Positions 32,175 through 43,824 of a stretch of DNA of 64,000 nt are shown piece by piece; the first letter of the stretch is position 1, and each line of letters begins with the position of its first letter. The notes beneath the pieces are model-generated. The model was not told the origin of the DNA. It searched no databases and saw only the letters and a list, made by a program, of their open reading frames with translations. The stretch is from Archivesica marissinica (Eukaryota > Mollusca > Bivalvia > Venerida > Vesicomyidae): positions 36,143,711-36,207,710 of the forward strand of contig CM026391.1 in the NCBI GenBank assembly GCA_014843695.1, read 5' to 3'. The position numbers were made by a program, and so were the translations under genes.

Positions 32175-32750
32175 AAACAATTTCCAAGAAATCTGTCAGG
32201 AGTGGTCTATGATGATCAGCCAGACTTGGCGGTTTCTCGGAATCCTGTTGTACCAATGACGTGTCTGACATCCTAAACTGCATTTCCTGTTCCTGCTGAC
32301 TTACAGACTGAGCGTAGCTGCTTTCACTCTTGGTTGGTGTACGGGTACCAAACTTTCTCTTGTATGACACGGACATTGGTATACTAGTACTCTGAGCTGG
32401 ACTGATGGTAAACCGCCCAGACATTCTCGGTTGGCTGGGTACCATTGCAGGTAGGACCTGCGTCAATGGTGAGATAACAGTATGTTGTGCTGGCTGGTGG
32501 AAGCTGTCGTCGGAACCATCCTGATGGATAACCTCCAACGATCCCTCGCGATGAACGGACAGATTTATGGACGAACAGCGTGACAGTTTATCAATGTAGC
32601 TGTGTTGACGTGATGAGCCCTTCCTACTCCGTGAAGTAGAACTATGCGGGGAATCATGCTGGAATGACAACCCGATAGATGTGCTTGGAGAAACTCCTCT
32701 CGGTGTTGATCCGGCAAGACTTCTGTTTGAGGCGAATCTAAAATCTCTTT
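32175..32750 (-). CDS. Internal exon of a host gene, Ser-rich product
   Basis: A 576-nt open segment with a strong acceptor (TTTTTTCTTTCAG|AAAGAG at 32,751/32,750) and a strong donor (GTTT|GTAAGTTT at 32,175/32,174). It begins with 2 nt of a split codon and ends with 1 nt. The 2-nt start completes the codon left by the exon at 36,095-36,248, so the frame is continuous. The product is Ser/Thr/Pro/Gln-rich and probably disordered, with SGRFTIS, which fits the R-F-x-V/I docking motif for OSR1/SPAK-type kinases. I do not recognise the family. Confidence 0.6.
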
Positions 32751-33150
32751 CTGAAAGAAAAAACTAGTTGTTTGGGGTTTAATGTTGCACCCATAGTATA
32801 TCTCTATTCTACTCTCCAGCTGTTGGTTTACATACATCACATAATAACATTATATTACATTATAACACATACAACAAATACATAATGCAAAGGATCAAGT
32901 AGGAAGCTAAATGTAGCTTCATAGAACTGCTGGAAGACACCCAAATGCACTTCCGAGTAATGTTCCAGGAACTGACAGACTCATGGATAGAACCACGACC
33001 TTCCATAAGCCAACAGGATAGTTTCATCACAAAACAAAATGGTGGACTTAGTTTAAACATATTATATTTTGCAATTATTTACAGCAACAAATGGCATTAA
33101 TACAAAATGGTGGCTTTAAATACTAATATATGTTTAAATATCCTTTAGTA
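32751..33150. other. Intronic sequence, no gene seen
   Basis: AT-rich DNA directly upstream of the exon acceptor on the minus strand, with a small direct repeat (CAAAATGGTGG, about 33,032 and 33,104). No further coding signal. Confidence 0.45.
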
Positions 33151-33159
33151 TGCAGTATT

Positions 33160-34018
33160 ATTCTAGCTAGAAGTTAAACCCCACTGTTAGGAACAGGGGT
33201 ATTCTAGCTAGATGTTAACCCCGCTGTTAGGAACAGGGATATTCTAGCTAGATGTTAACCCCCCGCTGTTAGGAACAGGGGTATTCTAGCTAGATGTTAA
33301 CCCCGCTGTTAGGAACAGGGGTATTCTAGCTAGATGTTAACCCCGCTGTTAGGAACAGGGATATTCTAGCTAGATGTTAACCCCCCCGCTGTTAGGAACA
33401 GGGGTATTCTAGCTAGATGTTAACCCCGCTGTTAGGAACAGGGATATTCTAGTTAGATGTTAACCCCCCGCTGTTAGGAACAGGGATATTCTAGCTAGAT
33501 GTTAACCCCGCTGTTAGGAACAGGGATATTCTAGCTAGATGTTAACCCCCCGCTGTCAGGAACAGGGATATTCTAGCTAGATGTTAACCCCCACTGTTAG
33601 GAACAGGGATATTCTAGCTAGATGTTAACCCCCACTGTTAGGAACAGGGATATTCTAGCTAGATGTTAACCCCGCTGTTAGGAACAGGGGTATTCTAGCT
33701 AGATGTTAACCCCGCTGTTAGGAACAGGGATATTCTAGCTAGATGTTAACCCCCACTGTTAGGAACAGGGGTATTCCAGCTAGATGTTAACCCCGCTATT
33801 AGGAACAGGGGTATTCTAGCTAGATGTTAACCCCGCTGTTAGGAACAGGGGTATTCTAGCTAGATGTTAACCCCGCTGTTAGGAACAGGGGTATTCTAGC
33901 TAGATGTTAACCCCACTGTTAGGAACAGGGATATTCTAGCTAGATGTTAACCCCGCTGTTAGGAACAGGGGTATTCCAGCTAGATGTTAACCCCCCGCTG
34001 TTAGGAACAGGGGTATTA
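33160..34018. repeat. Minisatellite of 40-43 bp, about 21 copies
   Basis: Units ATTCTAGCTAGATGTTAACC-C(n)-GCTGTTAGGAACAGGGGT. The length variation comes from the C-run (3 to 7 C) and from ATATTC/GTATTC alternation. It lies in the presumed intron of the minus-strand host gene. Confidence 0.96.
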
Positions 34019-34133
34019 TGTGTGGCTGTGTGTGTCTGTAGACATGATAAATGTTGTTGATTGATTTTGATGAGACTTGACAGATAGAGCATATATAGTA
34101 TGAGGTAATTCAAATTTAGGAGAAATCTGTCAT

Positions 34134-34256
34134 GGTCTGAAGTCAGGTCGGTCTGAAGTCAGGTCGGTCTGAAGTCAGGTCGGTCTGAAGTCAGAAGTCA
34201 GGTCGGTCTGAAGTCAGGTCGGTCTGAAGTCAGGTCGGTCTGAAGTCAGGTCGGTC
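34134..34256. repeat. 16-bp tandem repeat, about 8 copies
   Basis: Units of GGTCTGAAGTCAGGTC in tandem, with one interrupted copy at about 34,190-34,205. Confidence 0.93.
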
Positions 34257-34486
34257 AGTGGTGTGTTCATTCCTATTGAAGTCTATTGTAAACTATGCAT
34301 GGTCGTAACTCGAAAACAAGTGGAAGTTGTGATAGTGCAGTGGATGCGTGGACACCATATCCACTGCACAACAGAGGCTCCACATTGTGAGGGGTTTATC
34401 AATCTATCTAGCTCAGATCAGGGCTACTTATAACAAGTGATGCTTTCCACTTTAATTTCTTTTAAGTACAAACAATAATACAAGAT

Positions 34487-35530
34487 TGCTGAAGGAGTCT
34501 GTACACAACACCTGGCACAATCCCTGAAGGAGTCTGTACACACCACAATGCACAATCCCTGAAGGAGTATGTACACAACACAATCCCTGAAGGAGTCTGT
34601 ACACAACACAATGCACAATCCTTGAAGGAGTCTGTACACAACACAATGCACAATCCTTGAAGGAGTCTGTACACAACACAATGCACAATCCTTGAAGGAG
34701 TCTGTACACAACACAATGCACAATACTTGAAGGAGTCTGTACACAACACAATGCACAATCCTTGAAGGAGTCTGTACACAACACAATGCACAATCCTTGA
34801 AGGAGTCTGTACACAACACAATGCACAATCCTTGAAGGAGTCTGTACACAACACAATGCACAATCCTTGAAGGAGTCTGTACACAACACAATGCACAATC
34901 CTTGAAGGAGTCTGTACACACCACAATGCACAATCCCTGAAGGAGTATGTACACAACACAATGCACAATCCCTGAAGGAGTATGTACACAACATAATGCA
35001 CAATCCTTGAAGGAGTCTGTACACAACACAATGCACAATCCTTGAAGGAGTCTGTACACAACACAATGCACAATCCTTGAAGGAGTCTGTACACAACACA
35101 ATGCACAATCCTTGAAGGAGTCTGTACACAACACAATGCACAATCCTTGAAGGAGTCTGTACACAACACAATGCACAATCCTTGAAGGAGTCTGTACACA
35201 ACACAATGCACAATTATTGAAGGAGTCTGTACACAACACAATGCACAATCCTTGAAGGAGTCTGTACACAACACAATGCACAATCCTTGAAGGAGTCTGT
35301 ACCCAACACAATGCACAATCCTTGAAGGAGTCTGTACACAACACAATGCACAATCCCTGAAGGAGTATGTACACACCACAATGCACAATCCCTGAAGGAG
35401 TCTGTACACAACACCTGGCACAATCCCTGAAGGAGTCTGTACACAACACATGGCACAATCCCTGAAGGAGTCTGTACACAACACATGGCACAATCCCTGA
35501 AGGAGTCTGTACACAACACATGGCACAATC
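34487..35530. repeat. 35-bp minisatellite, about 30 copies
   Basis: Units of 35 bp: ACACAACACAATGCACAATC then CTTGAAGGAGTCTGT. Because 35 is not a multiple of three but the unit lacks stops in all minus frames, long repetitive minus-strand frames appear. They are artefacts. Confidence 0.96.
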
Positions 35531-36094
35531 CTGGTTCAGTGGTTGTAAAATGTTCTTAGATTTTAATCCCATGCTCAAGAATTTTGATTGGCTAAGTTTG
35601 AGATTTGCACCCGGTTTAACCCTTTCCCCCGTAGAAGCGCCTCTCGACGCCAATGCCTATTGACATAGAACGACACATTAGTAGTCAAACAAGCTATAAT
35701 AAAGATTGGAACTACGTAGTGTATACAACACTTAGTAATTGCTAGTAACTTCCATGAAGGTGGAGTAGGCAAGTTCACAGCTTATCCATTGCATATGATT
35801 GGTAAATTACAGCCAAATGTATGAAATAAAACTACATCTCTATGGGGGAAAGGGTTAATTGCCAGTAATCAACCAGCTTGACACTGAGTTTGATATTGGT
35901 TGTATAACGCTGGGCGCAGGGTCTGGGGTTGTAAATCTGTTCTACATTATTAAACTCTCTCTCAACCCTGATTGGTCGAGACGTTTGCAAATCTCATACT
36001 CAACCACCAATGAAATAACTTGAGCTCCGAGTTTGAGATCTAAGCAAAGATGTATAACCTACAAGCCAGTTTGACACATAATTATATTTGTTAC
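35531..36094. other. Intronic sequence with MITE-like repeats
   Basis: Two related AT-rich segments (about 35,540-35,620 and 35,920-36,060) share elements such as TGATTGG and TTGAGATTTGCA. A further relative lies at 56,165-56,295. These look like remnants of one dispersed, non-coding, MITE-like family. No gene is seen. Confidence 0.4.
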
Positions 36095-36248
36095 CTTCCA
36101 TAGAAAGCACAGCATGTTCTGACAAGGTCTGGACTGTGGCAGGACTATCATAACTTGGCACAGTCAGCTCGTCTTGTGAACTTCTCCCAGGATTCCTTGG
36201 TTCCTCATCCTCTGGTTCCAATTCTGGCCCCTCTTTAGATTCTGACAT
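36095..36248 (-). CDS. First coding exon of the candidate host gene
   Basis: ATG at 36,248 in a good initiation context (AAACCATGT), 51 codons plus 1 nt, ending at donor GAAG|GTAACA. It encodes an acidic, Pro/Glu-rich N-terminus (MSESKEGPELEPEDEEP). The 1-nt overhang joins in phase to the exon starting at 32,750. There is no signal peptide. The introns of this gene are packed with minisatellites. Confidence 0.55.
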
Positions 36249-36333
36249 GGTTTACTAATTAGTTCTCTCTCATTCTAGAATATTACAGATGTATCAATAT
36301 ATGAGCCAGTTGTACATAATATGAATAACACAG

Positions 36334-36711
36334 TCAAACCTGTGTTAGTGGTCACCTCTAGTGTACAGTCAAACCTGTGTTAGTGGTCACCTCTAGTATA
36401 CAGTCAAACCTGTGTTAGTGGTCACCTCTATTATACAGTCAAACCTGTGTTAGTGGTCACCTCTATTATACAGTCAAACCTGTGTTAGTGGTCACCTTTA
36501 GTATACAGTCAAACCTGTGTTAGTGGTCACCTCTATTATACAGTCAAACCTGTGTTAGTGGTCACCTCTAGTATACAGTCAAACCTGTGTTAGTGGACAA
36601 TATGTTGTTTTATTATACAGTTGAGTTGACATATATTAAGCAGCCACCTGTGCTTAACAGCCACTTTCTGTGATTCCCTTGGCTGGCTGCTTAAGACAGG
36701 TTTGACTGTAT
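36334..36711. mobile_element. TA-flanked MITE with tandemly amplified 5' end
   Basis: The right end ACAGGTTTGACTGTA (36,697-36,711) is the inverse of TACAGTCAAACCTGT at the left. The left terminal 35-bp segment (CAGTCAAACCTGTGTTAGTG + GTCACCTCTA) is repeated seven times. TA flanks and CAGTCAAACCTGT termini suit a Tc1/mariner-derived MITE. The internal part has another inverted pair (AAGCAGCCA/TGGCTGCTT). Confidence 0.7.
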
Positions 36712-36809
36712 CCTAAAATCCTATTTAAATTTTAATTACACAATCTATAAAATACATTATAATCACTGCTCTCTAAGTTAAAACTAGTTTGCCTTGATTC
36801 AGTTAGTAA

Positions 36810-38893
36810 TACATGTACACTAATAGTATGCATACTGACATAATACTCAGTTAGTACACTGTTAGTATGCATACTGACAGAAGACTCAGTTAGTACACTG
36901 TTAGTATGCATACTGACATAAGACTCAGTTAGTACACAGTTAGTATGCACACTGACATAAGACTCAGTTAGTACACTGTTAGTATGCATCCTGACAGAAG
37001 ACTCAGTTAGTACACTGTTAGTATGCATACTGACAGAAGACTCAGTTAGTACACTGTTAGTATGCATACTGACATAAAACTCAGTTAGTACACAGTTAGT
37101 ATGCACACTGACATAAGACTCAGTTAGTACACTGTTAGTATGCATCCTGACAGAAGACTCAGTTAGTACACTGTTAGTATACATACTGACAGAAGACTCA
37201 GTTAGTACACTGTTAGTATGCATACTGACATAAGACTCAGTTAGTACACTGTTAGTATGCATACTGACATAAGACTCAGTTAGTACACTGTTAGTATGCA
37301 TACTGACATAAGACTCAGTTAGTACACTGTTAGTATGCATACTGACATAAGACTCAGTTAGTACACAGTTAGTATGCATACTGACATAAGACTCAGTTAG
37401 TACACTGTTAGTATGCATACTGACATAAGATACAGTTAGTACACTGTTAGTATGCATACTGACATAAGACTCAGTTAGTATGCACACTGACATAAGACTC
37501 AGTTAGTACACTGTTAGTATGCATACTGACATAAGACTCAGTTAGTACACTGTTAGTATGCATACTGACATAAGACTCAGTTAGTATACTGTTAGTATGC
37601 ATACTGACATAAGACTCAGTTAGTACACTGTTAGTATGCATACTGACATAAGACTCAGTTAGTACACTGTTAGTATGCATACTGACATAAGACTCAGTTA
37701 GTATGCACACTGACACAAGACTCAGTTAGTACACTGTTAGTATGCATACTGACATAACTCAGTTAGTACACTGTTAGTATGCATACTGACATAAGACTCA
37801 GTTAGTACACTGTTAGTATGCACACTGACATAAGACGCAGTTAGTACACTGTTAGTATGCATACTGACATAAGACTCAGTTAGTACACTGTTAGTATGCA
37901 TACTGACATAAGACTCAGTTAGTACACTGTTAGTATGCACACTGACATAAGACTCAGTTAGTACACTGTTAGTATGCATACTGACATAAGACTCAGTTAG
38001 TATGCACACTGACATAAGACTCAGTTAGTACACTGTTAGTATGCATACTGACATAAGACTCAGTTAATACACTGTTAGTATGCATACTGACATAAGACTC
38101 AGTTAGTACACTGTTAGTATGCATACTAACATAAGACTCAGTTAGTACACTGTTAGTATGCATACTGACATAATACTCAGTTAGTACACTGTTAGTATGC
38201 ATACTGACATAAGACTCAGTTAGTATGCACACTGACATAAGACTCAGTTAGTACACTGTTAGTATGCATACTGACATAAGACTCAGTTAGTACACTGTTA
38301 GTATGCATACTGACATAAGACTCAGTCAGTACACTGTTAGTATGCATACTGACATAAGACTCAGTCAGTACACTGTTAGTATGTATACTGACATAAGACT
38401 CAGTTAGTACACTGTTAGTATGCATACTGACATAATACTCAGTTAGTACACTGTTAGTATGCATACTGACATAAGACTCAGTTAGTACACTGTTAGTATG
38501 CATAATGACATAAGACTCAGTTAGTACACTGTTAGTATGCATACTGACATACAACTCAGTTAGTACACTGTTAGTATGCATACTGACATAAGATACAGTT
38601 AGTACACTGTTAGTATGCATACTGACATAAGACTCAGTTAGTACACTGTTAGTATGCATACTGACATAAGACTCAGTTAGTACACTGTTAGTATGCATAC
38701 TGACATAAGACTCAGTTAGTACACTGTTAGTATGCATACTGACATAAGATACAGTTAGTACACTGTTAGTATGCATACTGACATAAGACTCAGTTAGTAC
38801 ACTGTTAGTATGTATACTGACATACAACTCAGTTAGTACACTGTTAGTATGCATACTGACATAAGACTCAGTTAGTACACTGTTAGTATGCTA
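36810..38893. repeat. 39-bp minisatellite, more than 50 copies
   Basis: Units of 39 bp (CTCAGTTAGTACACTGTTAG + TATGCATACTGACATAAGA). Each unit holds a 20-bp near-palindrome, TGTTAGTATGCATACTGACA. Thirteen codons per unit gives open but meaningless minus-strand frames. Confidence 0.97.
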
Positions 38894-39029
38894 TCCTGAC
38901 TAAGTTAATCGGCATGTCGGTAGCTATATCATGTGTATACCGATTACTGCTGACATAAGAAATAACCTGTGTATTTGTGTTTCAAAAAGAGACTGTGCAA
39001 ATAATTAAATATTCACTTATACGTACGCA

Positions 39030-39110
39030 TTATCAGTTATTTTATGGTACGCATTATCAGTTATTTTATGGTACGCATTATCAGTTATTTTATGGTACGC
39101 ATTATCAGTT
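39030..39110. repeat. 24-bp tandem repeat, 3-4 copies
   Basis: Units of GTACGCATTATCAGTTATTT + TATG. The same segment is present once, diverged, at about 41,405 in the second duplication copy. Confidence 0.9.
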
Positions 39111-40029
39111 AGTAAGAAATAAATAATAACTGAATCAATAACAAAGTGAAAGCAAAAGCACTCACCAGAAATGTATACCACGCCATATAAGTCGATTCAT
39201 TTCAAGCTTGTCTTTAAATTAATGAAGTTGTCACCAAGGGATACTACCCCGTGATTTTGGTGTGGAAATAATATAATTGAGAGTTGTGGAACACGATGAC
39301 ACGTGACAGTGATGACGTAGGGTGTTTCTCTCTCTTGCATCAACATTGCACAGGAAAGGTTAGATATTTCAAACCCTCCCGCCTCACCCATTATTACCTG
39401 ATATTGTAGTGTATTATTACAGTTGTTCTTCCGAGTGTATTAATTTATATTTGCAGAAAACAAGTTATAAGACTATACCCGGGACATTGATTATAACACC
39501 CAATACACATCGCGGCTGGCAAAACAAAAACACTGAAAGGGACCAACTGGACACAGTATGAAATGGACTTGACGTCGTTAAATTACTGGTGTTGATCCAT
39601 CAAGTGTTCACAAGACATTACAGTATTTGAATACAATGTATAGGACTTTTCAACTGTGAGAAAACGTCTTAGGTTAACTTATCCAACATTGCTGTGTGAT
39701 ACTTTACCTAAACAATGTCTTTAACCCTTCCGTATGTTGTTTATAAGTAGGCGTAATAGCGTCTCTCTTGTATAATCTATAACTTTTATGTAGGTAATAG
39801 CAATGCCACTGCAGTGTTAGATGAGTAATTTAACATATCAAGTCAGTAAGGTATATTTGTATAGCAAGTACTTCCGAAAAGCCGGAGTTAATTGTGTTAT
39901 GTTTACGATATTCCGAGTAAGGGCTTCCGAGTTTTTCCGGAGGGATATATGATATGCCTATGGGCTTTTTTATGCTTCCGATATCAGGAGTGATGTGATT
40001 TTGCCATATTGTCCCACCGGGGATGTGCA

Positions 40030-40335
40030 TTTCACACTATTATTATCTATATCCTTCCGATGTCCGGGAGTAATTATGATATGCCTATGAGCTTTACTAG
40101 GCCTCCGAAGTACGGAGGGATATAATTATGATATGCCTATGAGCTTTACTAGGCCTCCGAAGTACGGAGGGATATAATTATGATATGCCTATGGGCTTTA
40201 CTAGGCCTCCGAAGTACGGAGGGATATAATTATGATATGCCTATGAGCTTTACTAGGCCTCCGAAGTACGGAGGGATATAATTATGATATGCCTATGGGC
40301 TTTACTAGGCCTCCGAAGTCCGGAGGGATATAATG
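40030..40335. repeat. 52-bp repeat with perfect CCTCCG palindrome, about 5 copies
   Basis: Units contain CCTCCGAAGTACGGAGG (a 7-bp stem around AGT) followed by GATATAATTATGATATGCC and TATGAGCTTTACTAGG. Shorter degenerate relatives flank it from 39,860 to 40,400. Confidence 0.92.
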
Positions 40336-41284
40336 TTTCCGACATCCGGAGATAAATGAGTGTCCGTGCTTAGTGCTTTCCATCTTCCGGAGTAATAATA
40401 ATAAGATTCAAAATTGAAAAGGAATCGATACTAAATGTTGTACACTGCTTTGGGGTGGTTCAATCATTGCCAGCCATGGCCATAATTATGCCAATCATTC
40501 AATATTAAACATATAAACTATATCTTAGTCTTCGCTGATCTATTTGGTGACAACTTATATATTATTATAACTGATATATTATTATAACTGATATAACTTA
40601 TAAGGCAATCATGTGATGCTACATGCGTGATGGGGCACTTTAAAAATGTCAAATGGAGTCGATATATAACAAAGTCATTGACATGAACAAAAAAACTTTT
40701 AAGAGTTACGAAAAATGAAGGTTTGAATAGATGAAGGTAAATCTACCCGTTAAAATGACATTTCAGCTTGTTTATACTATTGCCAGATGCGCAACTCTGA
40801 CGGATATATAGTAAATAGTAAACACAAAATGGGCATGTGCAGTTGATTGGGATTATTCTGATATCACTGCTAATGAGAGACATCTCTAATGTTCTATTAC
40901 CTCCCTTGGCAGATAAAGTCTGATTTAATCCAAAATGTGAATAGGTCCTTTTAGTTAGAATCCTTTGTTTTTACTGTTGTTCCCTAACCAGATGTTGCGG
41001 TATGATAACTGTCATTTTATCCAAATCGTGTTAATTAACTGATAACATTCTTTTACAAATAAGTACCCATTGTATATACTGTATGAGATCTGTCGAGATA
41101 TAGTAATTTAATACTCACAAGAAGCGATAGTAGAATAAAATTGTTAGCATGTTGTGCAAAGGAAACAACGACAAAAACAGAGGAAAACACTTAATAGGAC
41201 CTATCTACTTTTAGGGAGTATTCAAGGGCAGTAATTGACCGATGTCTCTCATTGGTATCCACCAATATTAGGCTGTTAGGGTCA

Positions 41285-41860
41285 CTGAGGATATCCTGGT
41301 GTGTACCAATAACTGGTGACATAAGCAATAACCTGTTTACTTGTGTTTCAAAGAGGCTGTACAAATAATGTTCACTCTCAATTAAACATAATGCTATTTA
41401 TTTAATGGTATGCAATATCAGTTTGTGGAAAAATAAATCATAACTGAATCAATAACAAAGTGAAAGCAACAGCAATGACTCCCCCTTCCCCACCTTTTAT
41501 TTACACAGTGATACAAATGATCGGTGTAAATTTCGCCTCATAAGTTGATACCAGCAGCAATACATGCTATATAAGGCAATCATGTGATGTCACGTTAGTA
41601 GCGGGCACCTTCCAACCGTCAAATGAAGCCGATAGATAACAAATTCATTGAAATTTACCTGAATATTGACCGCATGAACGAAAACTAACGAGTGTACTGA
41701 AAAAAATGTTTTTAATTAATGACAGTCAATTTACCCGTAGAAATGACATTTCTGCTTGTTCTTACTATGCACAGGTGCAGAAATCCGACGGAAATTGTCA
41801 CAAAATGAGCATGTGGATGTGCTGTTCATTTGGATTTATTCTGATATCATCGCGCATTAG
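41285..41860. repeat. Diverged segmental duplication, copy 2
   Basis: Second copy of the unit described at 38,905-40,880, shorter and without the internal tandem arrays. A short open frame at 41,706-41,990 overlaps it, but its counterpart in copy 1 is broken, which argues against a gene. Confidence 0.65.
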
Positions 41861-42405
41861 TATCGTTCGACTCCTCATTAACGACGCAAATTATGTTTTG
41901 ACCTCGTTTTCAATATCCGGTGACATTATTTTCATCTGCAGTGTTTGTAAACATGGTACGGGATTTCCTAGACTAAAATGTGGAAAGTGAGAAATTACAA
42001 GGTAATTTTTATAGCAATGTTATTGCAAGCAGTCTGTTTTAACAACAAAATTCAAATGCAACTTTGTGCCAATATTTTGCAACATGCTACTGTAAACATA
42101 ACAACTCTTGGTCCATCTACTAAGCTCTGCGTATCGTTAGGTCATGTGACACTTGATTCACTGTTAGGAAAGGTGTATGCGTTATATACATTACTGATGT
42201 GATCCCTCTGTGATAGCAAAATAGAGAAGCCAACCAATATCTGTGCAGGCTCCCAAACGCCCGAATAAACTGTATCCACCAACTTCTATGACCACTGCTT
42301 TTATGCATGTACAGGAGACTGGGAGTGCTATAAGGACAACAGCAAGGCATAATTTCTAGTTAAATGTTATTAATTTCAAATTGTTCATAGTTATAGTTTT
42401 TATAT

Positions 42406-42985
42406 ACGACACTCACATAAAAAGGTCAACAAAGAAAGCAAACCAAACATTAGGATTTCTACGTAGAAACCTCCAGGTCAAATCTGAACCCCTTAAGTCC
42501 ATGGCTTACCAGACACTAGTGAGACTCCAGCTTGAATATGGCTCCGAGATCTGGTCGCCCCATACCCAAACATTGATAGACAAAATTGAAGGTGTCCAGC
42601 GAAGAGCAGCCCATTGGATAAAGGCTGACTTCTATCATACCTCTAGTATTACAGACATGCTACATTCCCTAAATCTACGCAGACTAGATCAACGGCGTAT
42701 TGACAATAGGTTATCCCTTATGTATAAAATTCATAATGATCTTGTTGCTTTTCCCATTGAAAATTACCTCGTTCCCCTCTCCCGTCCTGCTCGCCATTCC
42801 TTAAGCTATAGGTTAATTACAGCAACTACTGTCTACAGACTACTACAAGTTTTCCTTTTTCCAAGAACAATCTATCATTCGAACCATCTCACTCCTGACA
42901 TTGTCCATCTCCCTACCATAGAGCAATTCAATACAGCAGTTTGCCATATTGATCAAGCGGAAGATAGATAGATAGATAGATAGAA
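42406..42985 (+). mobile_element. LINE fragment (ORF2 C-terminus) with short GATA tail
   Basis: 5'-truncated copy of the same LINE as 43,825-45,793. It begins at CACATAAAAAGGTCAACAAA and encodes the post-RT region (FLRRNLQVKSE, LEYGSEIWSPH, GVQRRAAHWI). It ends in (GATA)5 only a few bases after the ORF2 end, so almost the entire 3' UTR present in the longer copy is missing. It keeps about 110 bp of ORF2 deleted from the longer copy. Confidence 0.88.
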
Positions 42986-43824
42986 CAGACTCAATTTTCC
43001 TGTTCATTAGCATAATTAATTAAAGGTACACTCAGTTTTTATGTAATTTAGTGAAGCCAAATTAATTTTCAGACTAGTTTCAGATGACGTAATATACCTG
43101 TAATGCGTAGAGCAGGGGGAGTGAATGAACTACATTTAGAACATCATTACTCAATAAATGAACGGCGTCGTTATAGATATTTCTCGGCTCAGAGGAATTC
43201 CCAATAGTGGCAGGAGTCAATGTGATTTTTGACACTAAATAAGCGTAATAAGCATAATTTCTCGCGTTGAATATGTAGAAAAGGATCTATTTATACAGGT
43301 AATACACTATTTACATGAGTTCATTCGTTTTATGTTATGTCATTGTTGATTCTTCGCTTCGATGCGTCGGCACTCGGTATTCAATGATATTCATCGGGGC
43401 ACTGGGGATAAATGGTTTTTTTGGGTCAAAACTCCAACAATAAATAAAGTTTGAATTGAATGGAATACATAATGGGTTAATTTATACACTGATATACAAA
43501 GATCATACGCACATTCTTTGTACATAATCCAGGACTTCGGCATAAAACAATAATTGATTACATTTTTGATTTGTTTTGTCTGCAAATTCGATATTTCTAT
43601 TAGAGTTTCTTCCCTTGAATAGACTTAAATGAACCCAAGAAAATATATGCAACCCAACGTATCCAACAGTAAATAAATAGATCAGAAACATACCTACCTC
43701 GATATGTCTACTTTTGGGGTTGTATGGGTAATTTATAAGCACCGAAAGCTTGTTGTGCCCTCGTTCTCTCGTCGTTGTGGTCTTCCGGTGTACATATATA
43801 GTATACATCACTGGTGTCTAATCT
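42986..43824. other. Intergenic, no gene seen
   Basis: AT-rich DNA between the two LINE copies with no supported gene or array. Confidence 0.45.

Larger units (their letters stand above)
38905..40880. repeat. Diverged segmental duplication, copy 1
   Basis: 38,905-39,165 matches 41,285-41,478 (shared AACTGAATCAATAACAAAGT and flanks), and 40,600-40,880 matches 41,570-41,860 (shared AAGGCAATCATGTGATG and ATTTACCCG-type segments), in the same order and orientation. Copy 1 is longer because it gained a 24-bp repeat (39,030-39,110) and the CCTCCG repeat at 40,030-40,330. No gene is seen in it. Confidence 0.65.

Noticed and set aside
34424..35653. Cys-rich repetitive proteins on the minus strand
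   Set aside because: The 35-bp minisatellite lacks stops in all three minus frames. The overlapping frames show the same peptide in rotation, typical of repeat artefacts.
36732..38854. VSMHTNSVLTES-repeat protein
   Set aside because: Translation of the 39-bp minisatellite, broken into several frames by indels.
41706..42202. Two short plus-strand frames
   Set aside because: The first lies in a segmental duplication whose other copy has a broken frame. Neither has domain, splice or promoter evidence.
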